Shown in pieces: positions 1 through 13,700 of a stretch of 64,000 nt of DNA. Below the pieces are notes generated by a model. That model was not told the origin of the DNA, searched no databases, and was given only the letters and a program-made list of their open reading frames with translations. Made by a program: the position numbers and the translations under genes. Position 1 is the stretch's first letter. The number at the start of each line of letters is the position of its first letter. Source of the DNA: Antedon mediterranea (lineage: Eukaryota; Echinodermata; Crinoidea; Comatulida; Antedonidae); contig NC_092676.1 of assembly GCF_964355755.1 (NCBI RefSeq), positions 28,564,288 to 28,628,287 on the forward strand, written 5' to 3'.

Positions 1-137
1 GTGTTTGGTAAAAATAATGACACATAGGTTTCCTATCAAATACAGAGTACCCATGATTGAAGGTCTTACAGTAGAGTGTTTGGTATTAAAAATAATGACA
101 CATAGATTTCCTATCATAATACAGAGTACCTATGATT
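1..137. repeat. Two-copy tandem duplication, ~75 bp unit
   Basis: Bases 1-60 and about 76-137 are near-identical: both run from gtgtttggta through aataatgacacatag to cagagtacc and then tatgatt or catgatt. A few substitutions and small gaps separate them. Apart from this, 138-1577 is plain AT-rich DNA in which I see no gene. Confidence 0.75.
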
Positions 138-1577
138 TAGGACAGTTTGAAGTATTATTTTTATTATTTGAAAAAGATTAATGTCTCCAATAGCCATGTT
201 AAGTGATGAATAATAACATTGGCAGGCATGGGTTTAAATCCCTACCACATACCATTCTAAAGAGGTGGAAAAAAGTTGCCAATAATACTTAATAATAATC
301 AGGAGTGAAAATGAGAAGATTCTGCACATCTGCATCGTACACAAAACACTAAAGTACAACAGAATAACTATAGATAATATCATTTAAGTTTTTTCTTTTT
401 TAAGACTGTTTAGGCATTTTGAATTATTGTAAACTCTTAATTATTTTATACCAGTTAAATAAAAAAATTAATAAATACCATAAATAAAAAAATATACTTT
501 TATTTATTGTAATTATTTGGTTTATATTAAAATTTATTTAATTATTTATCAAATGTTAATTCTTCACCTTAGTAGAACCTTGAGATTTTGTCATTCTCGT
601 CCACGTTTCTGCATAATTTCTTTGACTCTAGAGATAAAATAAAAATACATATTTTTTTTTAAAGCCTGGATCATATTCTATTATCGCAGAGGTCCCAACT
701 AATAAATAAAATATTATGATTTATGAAAGCATTTCCAAACACAATTTAAAATATATATAAAACATTTTTTATTCTTTTATTTATTTATTCTGATGATCAA
801 CTTGATAAATCAAGGATAAGCAGACAAGCAAACAATATACCCATATAAAATTGGGAAAATTCCTGAAATTAACTGAAGAGTTGGGAGGCATATTATCATT
901 GTGAAAAAACGTCAGAAATAATAATTTACAATGTAATGAAAATATAGTAGATCAATTATTAAAATTATATTCAAAATATAATACTAATATTCATTCATTC
1001 ATATTTATTTAGTCATTGTTTATAATTACAATTACAATATATAATTGATGGCAAGGATTCTGCATAAAGAAGTTTACAGTTCTGTATTTGCAGGACCCTT
1101 TTACATAAAACATGAAAATAAAACACAACATATATAAAATAAAAATTTCATAAAAAAATTGTAAATTAACGCATTAAAATTGAATAAGTATTTACTATTT
1201 TCTAAATTAAAAAAATGTAGTTCAAAATAAAAGAGAAGTAACGTAGTGTTTGACATTTAATATCCGTCCCCAACCCACGTGCAACATTGATTACTAGATG
1301 ATAATCAGTGTCTTACTAAACAACAACATCCATCAGTCTTTGTCCAACCTAAAAAGCATGCAACCATTTCAGGTTATAATAGTAATACTTCAAAGTACAA
1401 CTGACATTATCAGATTGGTATTGAGCCATGTACAAAATATACAATAGAAATTAGAAGATTGATGGCAATTCAACTTGGTTTTACAAGACAATAGGACTTA
1501 AAATATCACAATTCTTTATTTAAGCACAGAGGACCAGATCAACTCATTGCTGTTTACTATAATTGAATCTTCCAACC
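138..1577. other. AT-rich non-coding stretch
   Basis: Nothing recognisable: no exon with splice sites, no tRNA, no long repeat. It lies downstream of the last recognised exon of the minus-strand F-BAR-like gene and may be its intron. Confidence 0.5.
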
Positions 1578-2395
1578 TAGATTTCAGGATTACATCTTGT
1601 TAACCACCCCCTTCCCTCTTTTCTACCAAATTAACCCAGTAATATTTCAGGGTTACATCTTCTCAACCACCCCCTTCCCTCTTTCCTACCAAATTCACCC
1701 AGTAATATTTCAGGGTTACATCTTCTCAACCACCCCCTTCCCTCTTTCCTACCAAATTCACCCAGTAATATTTCAGGGTTACATCTTCTCAACCACCCCC
1801 TTCCCTCTTTTCTACAAAATTCACCCAGTAATATTTCAGGGTAAAATCTTCTCAACCACCCCCTTCCCTCTTTCCTACCAAATTCACCCAGTAATATGTC
1901 AGGGTTACATCTTCTCAACCACCCCCTTCCCTCTTTTCTACAAAATTCACCCAGTAATATTTCAGGGTAAAATCTTCTCAACCACCCTCTTCCCTCTTTC
2001 CTACCAAATTCACCCAGTAATATTTCAGGGTTACATTTTCTCAACCACCCCCTTCCCTCTTTTCTACAAAATTCACCCAGTAATATTTCAGGGTTACATC
2101 TTCTCAACCACCCCCTTCCCTCTTTTCTACAAAATTCACCCAGTAATATTTCAGGGTTACATCTTCTCAACCACACCCTTCCCTCTTTCCTACCAAATTC
2201 AATCAGTAATAGTTGAGGGTTACATCTTATCAACCATCCCCTTCCATCTTTCCTACCAAAGTCACCCAGTAATATTTCAGGGTTAAATCTTCTCAACGAG
2301 CCCCTTCCCTCTTTCCTATCAAATTCACCCAGTAATATTTCAGGGTTACATCTTCTCAACCACCCTTCCCTCTTTCCTACCAAATTCACCCTATA
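1578..2395. repeat. 63-bp minisatellite, ~13 copies
   Basis: A 63-bp unit repeats head to tail. Its core reads ccaccccctt ccctctttcc on the + strand, followed by accaaattcacccagtaata. Copies differ by point changes (tttctacaaaat versus tttcctaccaaat) and a few bases are missing near 2365. The unit is a multiple of three, so both strands stay open by chance: a 229-aa frame on + and a 299-aa frame on -. I take these as artefacts of repeat length, since there is no splice or start context and no non-repeat domain. Confidence 0.9.
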
Positions 2396-4748
2396 CACCA
2401 AGGATATACCCCAGTAAGGATTGATTTCCAGGTTGGAAGTGCTGATAAAAAAATAGAAAATAAAAGTATGATTAAAAACTGTATGATATTGAAAATAGCT
2501 TGAGGGCGCTATACAGCTTATCACCTTCAAGAAACCAATCTATATATGTATGATTTGATAATCTGCCGGTAATGCCGACACTTCATTAGTGGAGATTAAC
2601 GTCGGTATAAGATCTTGAATTAATTGTCAACTAGCAACTTGCATGCGTCTAGCAGCTTAACACCACTAATGCATGCTTTGATATTGTCGCTTGCAACTTG
2701 CAGGAAGCCCATTCAAGCTGTTAACGCACGTCATTTTGAATCTATACTCTAAAGGTCAAATGAACATTCTTATCTAATACAAATGTCAGCGAGCGACAGA
2801 TTTGGTTATCTAGACATTAATTTACCAATACTTCTGCTCATCCGTAAAACCTTATTACGTCGACACAAATTCTATTTAATAACAGGTCATATTAACTTGA
2901 AATATGTATATAAATGATGACAGAATCAGACCTGCCGTATCTGATATATTTACCAATACTACAACTCTTCCATAAACTCCTTTTTACGCAAACAAACAAA
3001 TTAAATTACCTTGTCAAATAAACTTGAAATACAAATGTTGAATAGGCCAAGATTTTCTCTCGGACATTCATTCTAATACTGTACAGATCTTCAAAAACCA
3101 TTTTACACAAACACTAATTTACTAAGACATAAAGCTCTTACATAATCCTTTTACACAAACATACACATTCAATTTCCTTGTCAAATTAAACTTGAAACAC
3201 AAATGCCAGATGACCGATTTACTTGGACGTTAATTGACCAATACTATCAGCACAATCTATATTAACGATACGATTCTATTTTGTTTTTAAACTTGGAAGA
3301 CCCTTTCAATTACACAGATTAAATTAAATCTTTCATTTATAAATATACAGTTATTACAGGTACTATACTTATATATTTTGTATTTCTTTTAGGCTGGCCT
3401 ACTACAAGTTACAGTTGGAATGCTTTTCTGTTAAATACTGTATCTTTTGTTCATTTTTTGGCCTTTACCTTTTTAATTGTATAGGCTTATATCTTAATTG
3501 TTTCATCTTCATTTTTTTTCCTCTTTCTGTTTTCAATTGAAAGATTAAATGTTTTATTGAATTGAACTGTACGGTCAATTTATTTATCAACAATTGGTAA
3601 ATTCTAGTCCCACTGAGCTACAGTTTTATTCAAGTTAAATGTAGTATTATTAACTGTATTGAGAAATTGTGATTTTTTTATTTATTTTTATTTCAAGATA
3701 TGTTGTATCTATATAACAAAATAACTTTCTTAAATTTTTGTTGTTGAATATGCCATTTTAATGTCACATAATAGTGATAATTTAGTTAAAACTTTGATCA
3801 AAAACTGAATCGTAAAAAAATCCCTGAAAAAATGTAATTTAAAGCAAAAGCACCTAAAATTGTCTGTCAGACAATGGTTTTTGGTTAAAATTAACCGTTT
3901 CTTTTGTTGATATTTTTTGTGAATAACTTTAATATCTGTGCAATGTACACAGGACCATGGCTTTACCTCAACCTTCTCACAGACACTAGTGATAAAGACT
4001 CAATTTATAAGAGTGTGTGTTCCTATGTACTTAAGTATGTTGCGTACAGTTTCCATAGCAACTTACTTAACTAACACTCGACCGTTAAGTTTACATGAGA
4101 ATCATAATGAGAACAATTAATTTGAATGCCATCAATTTCCATGAAATACACGAAGCTAAAAGACATTACGATGACATTAAATTGGCCTTTAACAAGTATT
4201 CTGTATTTAACAAAACCTACTAAAAACATGATAATAAAAAGAGTGGGATGACTTCCCAGAAGTCTGTGTTCTTTAAAGTATTATTTTAAGATAAATAAAA
4301 TATATTATCTCACTCTTCGAAGGGGAATAGGCTATCGGATTGTCCAAATAGCTAGGCACGAAATAGACCTAAAAAATCCATTGTGTAGGCCTTGAGTCAA
4401 CCAGTGGTCTCCAATCTACCATTACAAATCTAATAATATATTCCAGATTTTTCATAACTGCAACTCTTTCTCGTTTTATTTACGTGAACAAAGTGCTACT
4501 GGCTCAAAACTCAATGGTAGATCTCCTATAATGGAGACACCTTTAAGACCAAAACAAAATTGTATCCTAAACAGGTGTTGGTTGTAGTGTACATTTCTCC
4601 TTGTTCAATAGACGGGAAAGTGTCCCTTTTTTACAGGAGTGAGGTTCTACCATGGTGGTATAACAAGTATTTTTTGTATACCTTCCTAATTCTACTATGC
4701 TGCCAATGAAAAAAAGACACAAAAACTACTAAAAAATAAATTGCTTAC
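2396..4748. other. Non-coding DNA with degenerate ~120-bp repeats and dispersed elements
   Basis: Between about 2755 and 3245 there are four diverged copies of a ~120-bp unit. Recurring words are ccttgtcaaat, aacttgaaa and caatact. The stretch 3745-3905 recurs in diverged form at 62088-62228. At 4351 the word agctaggcacgaaatagacc is shared with 22408. No coding exon seen. Confidence 0.55.
3745..3905. repeat. Dispersed repeat, copy 1
   Basis: Shares gaatatgccat..., tgtcacataatagt, caaaaactg, aatttaaag and aatttaacc-type blocks in the same order with 62088-62228. This is an old interspersed repeat of unknown class. Confidence 0.5.
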
Positions 4749-7700
4749 CTTTAACAAGGCACTGTTCATTTCTTCAGTCTCTTCTTGTAGATCATCGTGA
4801 TAACCTTTGACACGGGTCACTAATTTTTGTCGTTCTGATACTATGTCTGTGAGGGGTTCAGCAACATACAAGAGGAGGGAATTTGCTATATCAAAGTTAT
4901 TCTGTAAAATAAAAAGATTCAAATGATTATAGTATGATTCATTATATTCCATCGCCTATCAAGTTAAAAGCAATTTTAAATGTTGCACAATGTATTGTTC
5001 TGTTTGAAATAATAAACATAAACAAATAATATTTGTTTATGTTATTTCAATACCATTAGACAAATACGCGAGTCCTATTACAATGCTCTGTTTGTTTTTG
5101 CTTTTTTACTTTCTGTGTTTGTTAATAGTTTTATTTTCATTTGTTTTTTATTTATTTCAGCCTCTGTTTTATAATTATAAGGCATCCTCTAATTGGCTTC
5201 TCGCTGTTGGGTGTTTTGTTAAATAAAATTTTGTTAATAAATTGCAATATCGGGAAAGATATTCTGAAGGGGCCTCATTCCCCCCTCCCTTCCCCCCTTT
5301 TGGTAATGAACATGCCAAAATAAAACACACAAATCATCATTTTTTCTTTATGTAAAACCCACGCAACCTGTTTGATTGAGGAGACACTTTGTAAATGTTT
5401 ACAAAGGGCAATAATGAAATTGTGTGTATGACATCATTAAATGTCTAATGAATTTAATCAAATTGATTTTATGGTGTCATTAAACTGGAATGAATATAAA
5501 AAGAATTATTTACACCTGTTATCTAAGCCTGCAGACTTTTTTTCTTTGACATTTAAGATTTACCTGTATCATATAGACTTATATCCCAATGACTGGATAT
5601 CTCCACAAGTTATTCATTTTGTTACATAACTCTAAGTTCACATTTAAACTGGAGTTTAAATCAATAATTTAAGGAACTATAAGTTGTTTAAACAAATCTG
5701 AATTGAGAACATTAATGTTTTAAGAGGTACTGTAGGTAATGTTAAACCTTGAAACAACTTTATGATTAAAATAATTCTTAAAAGTACAGAAATTACAGGG
5801 TTACTAATATGTTAATTCAATTATTCATATGAATTATTAACATTATCGTGAATATTCATAGAGTATTCATAAAACTTATATAACATTAATATTTCATGTA
5901 GTTTAATATACTAGGAATTGTTCAGTATTTATATACAGAATAATATAATATTCAAATATTCGTTTATGTTGTGAAACTATAGCTAAACATTTATTACTAT
6001 TTTCTATAATTCATACAGTCAAATGTCTTAAAATCATAAAATGAATTTCATAATGTAATTTTCTAGGAACATACACTTATAATGGTTTTTTATGTATTTT
6101 CACAATGATTAAGTTTGTCCTTTTCACCAGATATAAAATAACATTTGTTTTTAATACAGTTTTAGTTTTAAATGTGACAAAAAATAAACCCAAGTAATAT
6201 TCCAAGTGATCAAATTGATACCTATTAGGTGTTACAGGAAAAAAATTATGTAAATCTTGTGGGACATTGACTAGCATAGGCCTACTGCAAAAATGCCAAT
6301 TTATCAGCCCCCGCTATTCTGTCATAGAGGGCTCTCTTAACGGATGAGTAAATACATGTAGACTGTAATTATATATTATTATCATATTTTGATTGTGTTT
6401 GAGAATATAAATATATATAGAGCTTATAAATAATATTGTACTGTAACTTATTTTGTATTTTTGTATGCTATTAGAGTTAGAGCACCTGGGTATTTATTTG
6501 ATAGACAATTGGTAATAATAGATTAGAGTGGAGACTATTTGAAGCTTCTTAAACATGTAGTTTAACTATCTATCAAATATATTATATCTTTTCTATAGAG
6601 CTTTAATTAACTAGCATAGAATCCATCTATGTTCCCACTCACACTCATTTTTCTATTAACTATTCAGTTTAGAATTAAAACTACTGACAAAAACAATTAA
6701 CTATTAAAGTTCATTTCATATAATTTAATGATGATTTATAGAGTCTCATGTTCTATAAACTATGCATGACAAATTGGACATGACGCGAATGAGATTGGAC
6801 ATGACGCGAATAAGATTGGACATGACGCGAATGAGATTGGACATGACGCGAATGAGATTGGACATGACGCGAATGAGATTGGACATGACGCGAATGAGAT
6901 TGGACATGACGCGAATGAGATTGGACATGACGCGAATGAGATTGGACATGACGCGAATGAGATTGGACATGACCGAATGAGATTGGACATGACGCGAATG
7001 AGATTGGACATGACGCGAATGAGATTGGACATGACGCGAATGAGATTGGACATGACGCGAATGAGATTGGACATGACGCGAAAGAGATTGGACATGACGC
7101 GGATGAGATTGGACATGACGCGGATGAGATTGGACATGACGCGGATGAGATTGGACATGACGCGAATGAGATTGGACATGACGCGAATGAGATTGGACAT
7201 GACGCGAATGAGATTGGACATGACGCGGATGAGATTGGACATGACGCGGATGAGATTGGACATGACGCGGATGAGATTGGACATGACGCGGATGAGATTG
7301 GACATGACGCGAATGAGATTGGACATGACGCGAATGAGATTGGACATGACGCGAATGAGATTGGACACGACGCGAATGAGATTGGACACGACGCGAATGA
7401 GATTGGACACGACGCGAATGAGATTGGACACGACGCGAATGAGATTGGACATGACGCGAATGAGATTGGACATGATGCGAATGAGATTGGACATGATGCG
7501 AATGAGATTGGACATGACGCGAATGAGATTGGACATGACGCGAATGAGATTGGACATGACGCGAATGAGATTGGACATGACGCGAATGAGATTGGACATG
7601 ACGCGAATGAGATTGGACATGATGCGAATGAGATTGGACATGATGCGAATGAGATTGGACATGACGCGAATGAGATTGGACATGACGCGAATGAGATTGG

Positions 7701-10700
7701 ACATGATGCGAATGAGATTGGCGATAATTAACCTCATTCAGTGTGTAGGCTTTGACATTTCCTACTTGTTTTTCATAAACAAATCCAGATTAAAAATAAA
7801 TTATCCGTCATATAATTTCGCCCACCAAAACACATTTGCTGTAGATTTGAATATATTTGTTTATGATTAGATTTCCAGTGCAATATTGTCTGTAGTGCAA
7901 TATTGTTTGTAGTGCAATATTATCTGTAAAGTGCAATATTATCTGTAAAGTGCAATATTGTCTGTAGTGCCTTATTGTTTGTAGTGCCTTATTGTTTGTA
8001 GTGCAATATTGTTTGTAGTGCCTTATTGCTTGTAGTGCAATATTGTTTGTAGTGCCTTATTGTTTGTAGTGCCTTATTGTTTGTAGTGCCTTATTGTTTG
8101 TAGTACAATATTGTTTGTAGTGCCTTATTGTTTGTAGTGCAATATTGTTTGTAGTGCCTTATTGTTTGTAGTGCCTTATTGTTTGTAGTACAATATTGTT
8201 TGTAGTGCAATATTGTTTGTAGTGCCTTATTGTTTGTAGTGCCTTATTGTTTGTAGTGCAATATTGTTTGTAGTGCAATATTGTTTGTAGTGCAATATTG
8301 TTTGATAGTGCCTTATTGTTTGTAGTGCAATATTGTTTGTAGTGCAATATTGTTTGTAGTACAATATTGTTTGTAGTGCCTTATTGTTTGTAGTGCCTTA
8401 TTGTTTGTAGTGCAATATTGTTTGTAGTGCAATATTGTTTGTAGTGCCTTATTGTTTGTAGTGCCTTATTGTTTGTAGTACAATATTGTTTGTAGTGCAA
8501 TATTGTTTGTAGTGCAATATTGTTTGTAGTGCCTTATTGTTTGTAGTGCCTTATTGTTTGTAGTACAATATTGTTTGTAGTGCCTTATTGTTTGTAGTGC
8601 CTTATTGTTTGTAGTGCCTTATTGTTTGTAGTGCCTTATTGTTTGTAGTGCAATATTATTTGTAGTGCCTTATTGCTTGTAGTGCCTTATTGTTTGTAGT
8701 GCCTTATTGTTTGTAGTGCAATTTGTTTGTAGTGCAATATTGTTTGTAGTGCCTTATTGTTTGTAGTGCCTTATTGTTTGTAGTGCCTTATTGTTTGTAG
8801 TACAATATTGTTTGTAGTGCAATATTGTTTGTAGTGTAATATTGTTTGTAGTGCCTTATTGCTTGTAGTGCCTTATTGTTTGTAGTGCCTTATTGTTTGT
8901 AGTGCAATTTGTTTGTAGTGCAATATTGTTTGTAGTGCCTTATTGTTTGTAGTGCCTTATTGTTTGTAGTGCCTTATTGTTTGTAGTACAATATTGTTTG
9001 TAGTGCAATATTGTTTGTAGTGCAATATTGTTTGTAGTACAATATTGTTTGTAGTGCCTTATTGTTTGTAGTGCAATATTGTTTGTAGTGCCTTATTGTT
9101 TGTAGTGCCTTATTGTTTGTAGTGCAATATTGTTTGTAGTGCCTTATTGTTTGTAGTGCCTTATTGTTTGTAGTACAATATTGTTTGTAGTGCCTTATTG
9201 TTTGTAGTGCCTTATTGTTTGTAGTGCCTTATTGTTTGTAGTGCAATATTGTTTGTATTACAATATTGTTTGTAGTGCCTTATTGTTTGTAGTGCAATAT
9301 TGTTTGTAGTACAATATTGTTTGTAGTGCCTTATTGTTTGTAGTGCCTTATTGTTTGTAGTGCCTTATTGTTTGTAGTGCAATATTGTTTGTAGTACAAT
9401 ATTGTTTGTAGTGCCTTATTGTTTGTAGTGCCTTATTGTTTGTAGTGCCTTATTGTTTGTAGTGCAATATTGTTTGTAGTGCCTTATTGTTTGTAGTGCC
9501 TTATTGTTTGTAGTGCCTTATTGTTTGTAGTGCCTTATTGTTTGTAGTACAATATTGTTTGTAGTGCCTTATTGTTTGTAGTGCCTTATTGTTTGTAGTG
9601 CCTTATTGTTTGTAGTGCCTTATTGTTTGTAGTGCAATATTGTTTGTAGTACAATATTGTTTGTAGTGCCTTATTGTTTGTAGTGCCTTATTGTTTGTAG
9701 TGCCTTATTGTTTGTAGTGCAATATTGTTTGTAGTGCCTTATTGTTTGTAGTGCCTTATTGTTTGTAGTGCCTTATTGTTTGTAGTGCCTTATTGTTTGT
9801 AGTACAATATTGTTTGTAGTGCCTTATTGTTTGTAGTGCCTTATTGTTTGTAGTGCCTTATTGTTTGTAGTGCAATATTGTTTGTAGTACAATATTGTTT
9901 GTAGTGCCTTATTGTTTGTAGTGCAATATTGTTTGTAGTACAATATTGTTTGTAGTGCCTTATTGTTTGTAGTGCCTTATTGTTTGTAGTGCCTTATTGT
10001 TTGTAGTGCCTTATTGTTTGTAGTGCCTTATTGTTTGTAGTGCCTTATTGTTTGTAGTACAATATTGTTTGTAGTACAATATTGTTTGTAGTGCCTTATT
10101 GTTTGTAGTGCCTTATTGTTTGTAGTGCCTTATTGTTTGTAGTGCAATATTGTTTGTAGTGCAATATTGTTTGTAGTACAATATTGTTTGTAGTGCAATA
10201 TTGTTTGTAGTGCCTTATTGTTTGTAGTGCCTTATTGTTTGTAGTGCCTTATTGTTTGTAGTACAATATTGTTTGTAGTGCCTTATTGTTTGTAGTGCAA
10301 TATTGTTTGTAGTGCCTTATTGTTTGTAGTGCCTTATTGTTTGTAGTTACCGTATGAATAAATTCAATCATTTTAAAACCAACGGTCTAGTTGCAATCTT
10401 CTTTATAGAAAATGCTACAACAGTGCATCATGTGACCTTTGCCTTGCCCAAAAACTTACGTCATAATTACACCAAGTAATTTCTTTTTTTCTTAAAAGCT
10501 AGCGGAGATGCGTTCACCTTGGAAGAAAGGTCCTTATTAGCAAACACTCTTTGTCTCTCCCATGTAATTACTCCGTTACAAATTTCAAGTACTTATTTTT
10601 TATTTAAGTAATGACGTCAAAAGATCAGCCGTCTCATATCATCAAAGACTGGTGTATGTGTGTGCTTGAGGGAGATTCGTCAACTTATTCCATGGGGAAT

Positions 10701-13700
10701 AACACGGAAAAGATCAGTTATAGGTGTACGTAACAGCACTTTTAAATTTAATACTAAGCACAAACTAGAATATTTCATTTACAAATCTAACTCTACTTCA
10801 ATTTATTTAATACTCTAATGGCAATAATTTAACAACCCATAAATTTCAAAGAACATCAATAAGTCATAAAAAACATAGTTTTTAAGTGTTGTATTGGAAC
10901 AACTGCAGAATGTCATTTACAAATCTAGTCCTAGTTACATTTTAATCATTCCCACGATGACAAATGTCCCAATTCTTGTAATCTCGCCGAGAGGGTGTTA
11001 CAAACCGCTGTGACACACTTTATAAATAATCTAACACAAATCTAGACACCCATCAAGTCCATCAAAAAGATTTGCCAAATTGATAATCAACCACGCATTT
11101 TGTTTGGAGAAAACCGATCAATCAACGTATTCAGTGCAATACGCATATCCTGTCGTTGTTGATACAGAAATCAAATCAAAATTGTAAACAAATTTGATGA
11201 TGCTACATTAAGGCAGACACAAAGATTTTCAACCGTATATGTCTTTCTCTAGTGATGCAGAATATACTGTAGCTGTTATTACAAATATGATAAGTGATGC
11301 TTTTAGTTCATAAACATGAAGTATATACACGGTTGCAAGATAGTGTAGTGGAGTTGTAGCTTGGTGGTTAACGTGCTTGCCTTCCAATCTCAAGGACTGG
11401 GGTTCAATCCTGACCTAGTGCCAGGTTGTAACTCATGACTTTTTCAACTCTACTCCCTAAGCCTCAAATGAGACTTAGTTTATAAGCATGATAAATTATA
11501 AAATAAGATTATCCATCCTGTAATTAGCGAGTTTGTGTTCGCTGTTGGATGAGTATGAAATAATAAATAAAAAAGTACACTACAATAACTGACAGTTTGG
11601 GCATCAATGGAAAGAGGCGAAGGATAGCAGAAACAATGAAGAAAATCCAACAACACTAGGGATACCCCAACTGATAGGGAGAGAGAGATTGAGAAGAGAC
11701 ATGCTAAAGCTCTGTCTACACTATCAAACTAGTTTGACAACAAAAGTGTAATGTGCCCAAATATGGTAGTGATATGCCCAAATATGGTAGTGATATGCCC
11801 AAATATGGTAGTGATATGACATCATCATGTAGTGCAGACAGAGCTTTAGATTTTCTTCCACACTATCCGACTATCATGACGATGACAATTTTAAATTTCT
11901 TCAATGAATATTTAATATTCTTATTGACACATTTTAATTTTTTAATGCGTGATATCAAATTATGATCATCTCAAAAATTGACTGAAAGGAATTAGTTACT
12001 ACGCCATTGATCTCAAATGGACTGATTTTGAGTGTTGAAAGTAGCCAAATTTGAGCTATTATTTGTAAACAATAAAATATGGTACTACAGTACTACAGTA
12101 TTACTTTTTTCATTATTTCCAAACACATAAATTAACCATATGGAATGTAAGTTGTTGATATTTCACTCATTAGTGGATATTAACGGGTAATTGAGTATAA
12201 TTAGGATTGGTTTGCTTTCACCACGATTTATGGTAATCATCGCGGAATTAAAAGATAAATGATTTTACTTTTAATATATCATAATTCTAATCATGTCATA
12301 TTATAATGTTTGAACATTTGACCCGGAAAACATCTGTTTTTGAGCAAACAGATTTATAATCTAGTCGATTGATTACTAGCGTAGAAAACAGTATTTAGTG
12401 TGTTGTCGTATATTGCTTGTATTTGTGCATGTTTGTATGGTGTTTTACCTGCACCGCTGCCTGGTATTCTTCTAACATGGCGTCCCAACATCTTAGTAAA
12501 GGCGTTCTTTCTTTCGATCTACAACAGAAAATAAAATTGTATGATCTATGTTTAGTCACAATGGGCATTATAGTAGTAGAGTATTAGTTACATGTCGCCA
12601 ATGTTCAATGAATGTCGAGCATACAGATACAAAATGATGATTATCTTGAATAGAATAACAATGGAAGAGTATATGAAATAATTGTTTGACAAGAAACAAA
12701 GTACAATCTATGAATAGAAGGAAGCTTCTATTCTATCCACAATAAAACCCTGCCTACACTATCAAACTTTAGGTGACAAAAATATGTGATGTGGCCATAT
12801 ATGGACATGTCATAATTATGTATATTGGGCATATCACTACCACATTTCGGCACATCACACTTTTTTGTCAAACTAGTTTGATATTGTAGATGAAGCTTTA
12901 GGATTTCCCAAATTTCGAAGTATGAGGATAGGTCTAACTAACTAGTGTTGCAACTAATATTAACTATAGCTACCAGTACCAGTGATGTAGCCACAAGAAA
13001 TATGGTCCGGTTTTCGCAAGAAAAGGGAACAATCTCTGTTCAAGCCACTGGGTTTTCCAAGGCCTCTGTGAAAAAATGGTCAGGTTGAAACCTTACTAAC
13101 CGTACTGGTGGCTAAGGCACTGGCTACAGTAACTGTCATATGGCCAAATATGTATTTTAATTTCAACTTATATTTCAATTTAATACTAACCTGTCTTTGA
13201 TTTTGTCGTTACTCTGTCGAAACATATACACCACGTTCTGCAGACTATTTGCATGTTGTTTATAAAGGTCGGAGATTTGTCGTGTAAATTCTGCAACTGT
13301 AAGAGAAGGAGCAATCATTAGGACCATAATTATACAGAAATATTCAATTAATTAAAATTATGTGTTTTGTGGCCCGGTATGTGCCCCAGCTAGGTATGTG
13401 CCCCAGCTAGGTATGTGCCCCAGCTAGGTATGTGCCTCGGCCCGGTATGTGCCCCAGCTAGGTATGTGCCCCAGCTAGGTATGTGCCCCAGCTAGGTATG
13501 TGCCCCAGCTAGGTATGTGCCCCAGCTAGGTATGTGCCCCAGCTAGGTATGTGCCCCAGCTAGGTATGTGCCCCAGCTAGGTATGTGCCCCAGCTAGGTA
13601 TGTGCCCCAGCTAGGTATGTGCCCCAGCTAGGTATGTGCCCCAGCTAGGTATGTGCCCCAGCTAGGTATGTGCCCCAGCTAGGTATGTGCCCCAGCTAGG

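Noticed and set aside
1597-2530. Long reading frames on both strands over the 63-bp repeat
   Set aside because: They exist only because the repeat unit is a multiple of three without stops; there is no start or splice context and no non-repeat domain.
6746-7870. Met-rich 297-aa and Ser/Asn-rich 325-aa frames
   Set aside because: Pure translations of the 21-bp minisatellite in several frames; no real protein features.
7875-10347. CRISPR array
   Set aside because: The repeats are adjacent with no unique spacers, in a eukaryotic intron; this is a minisatellite.
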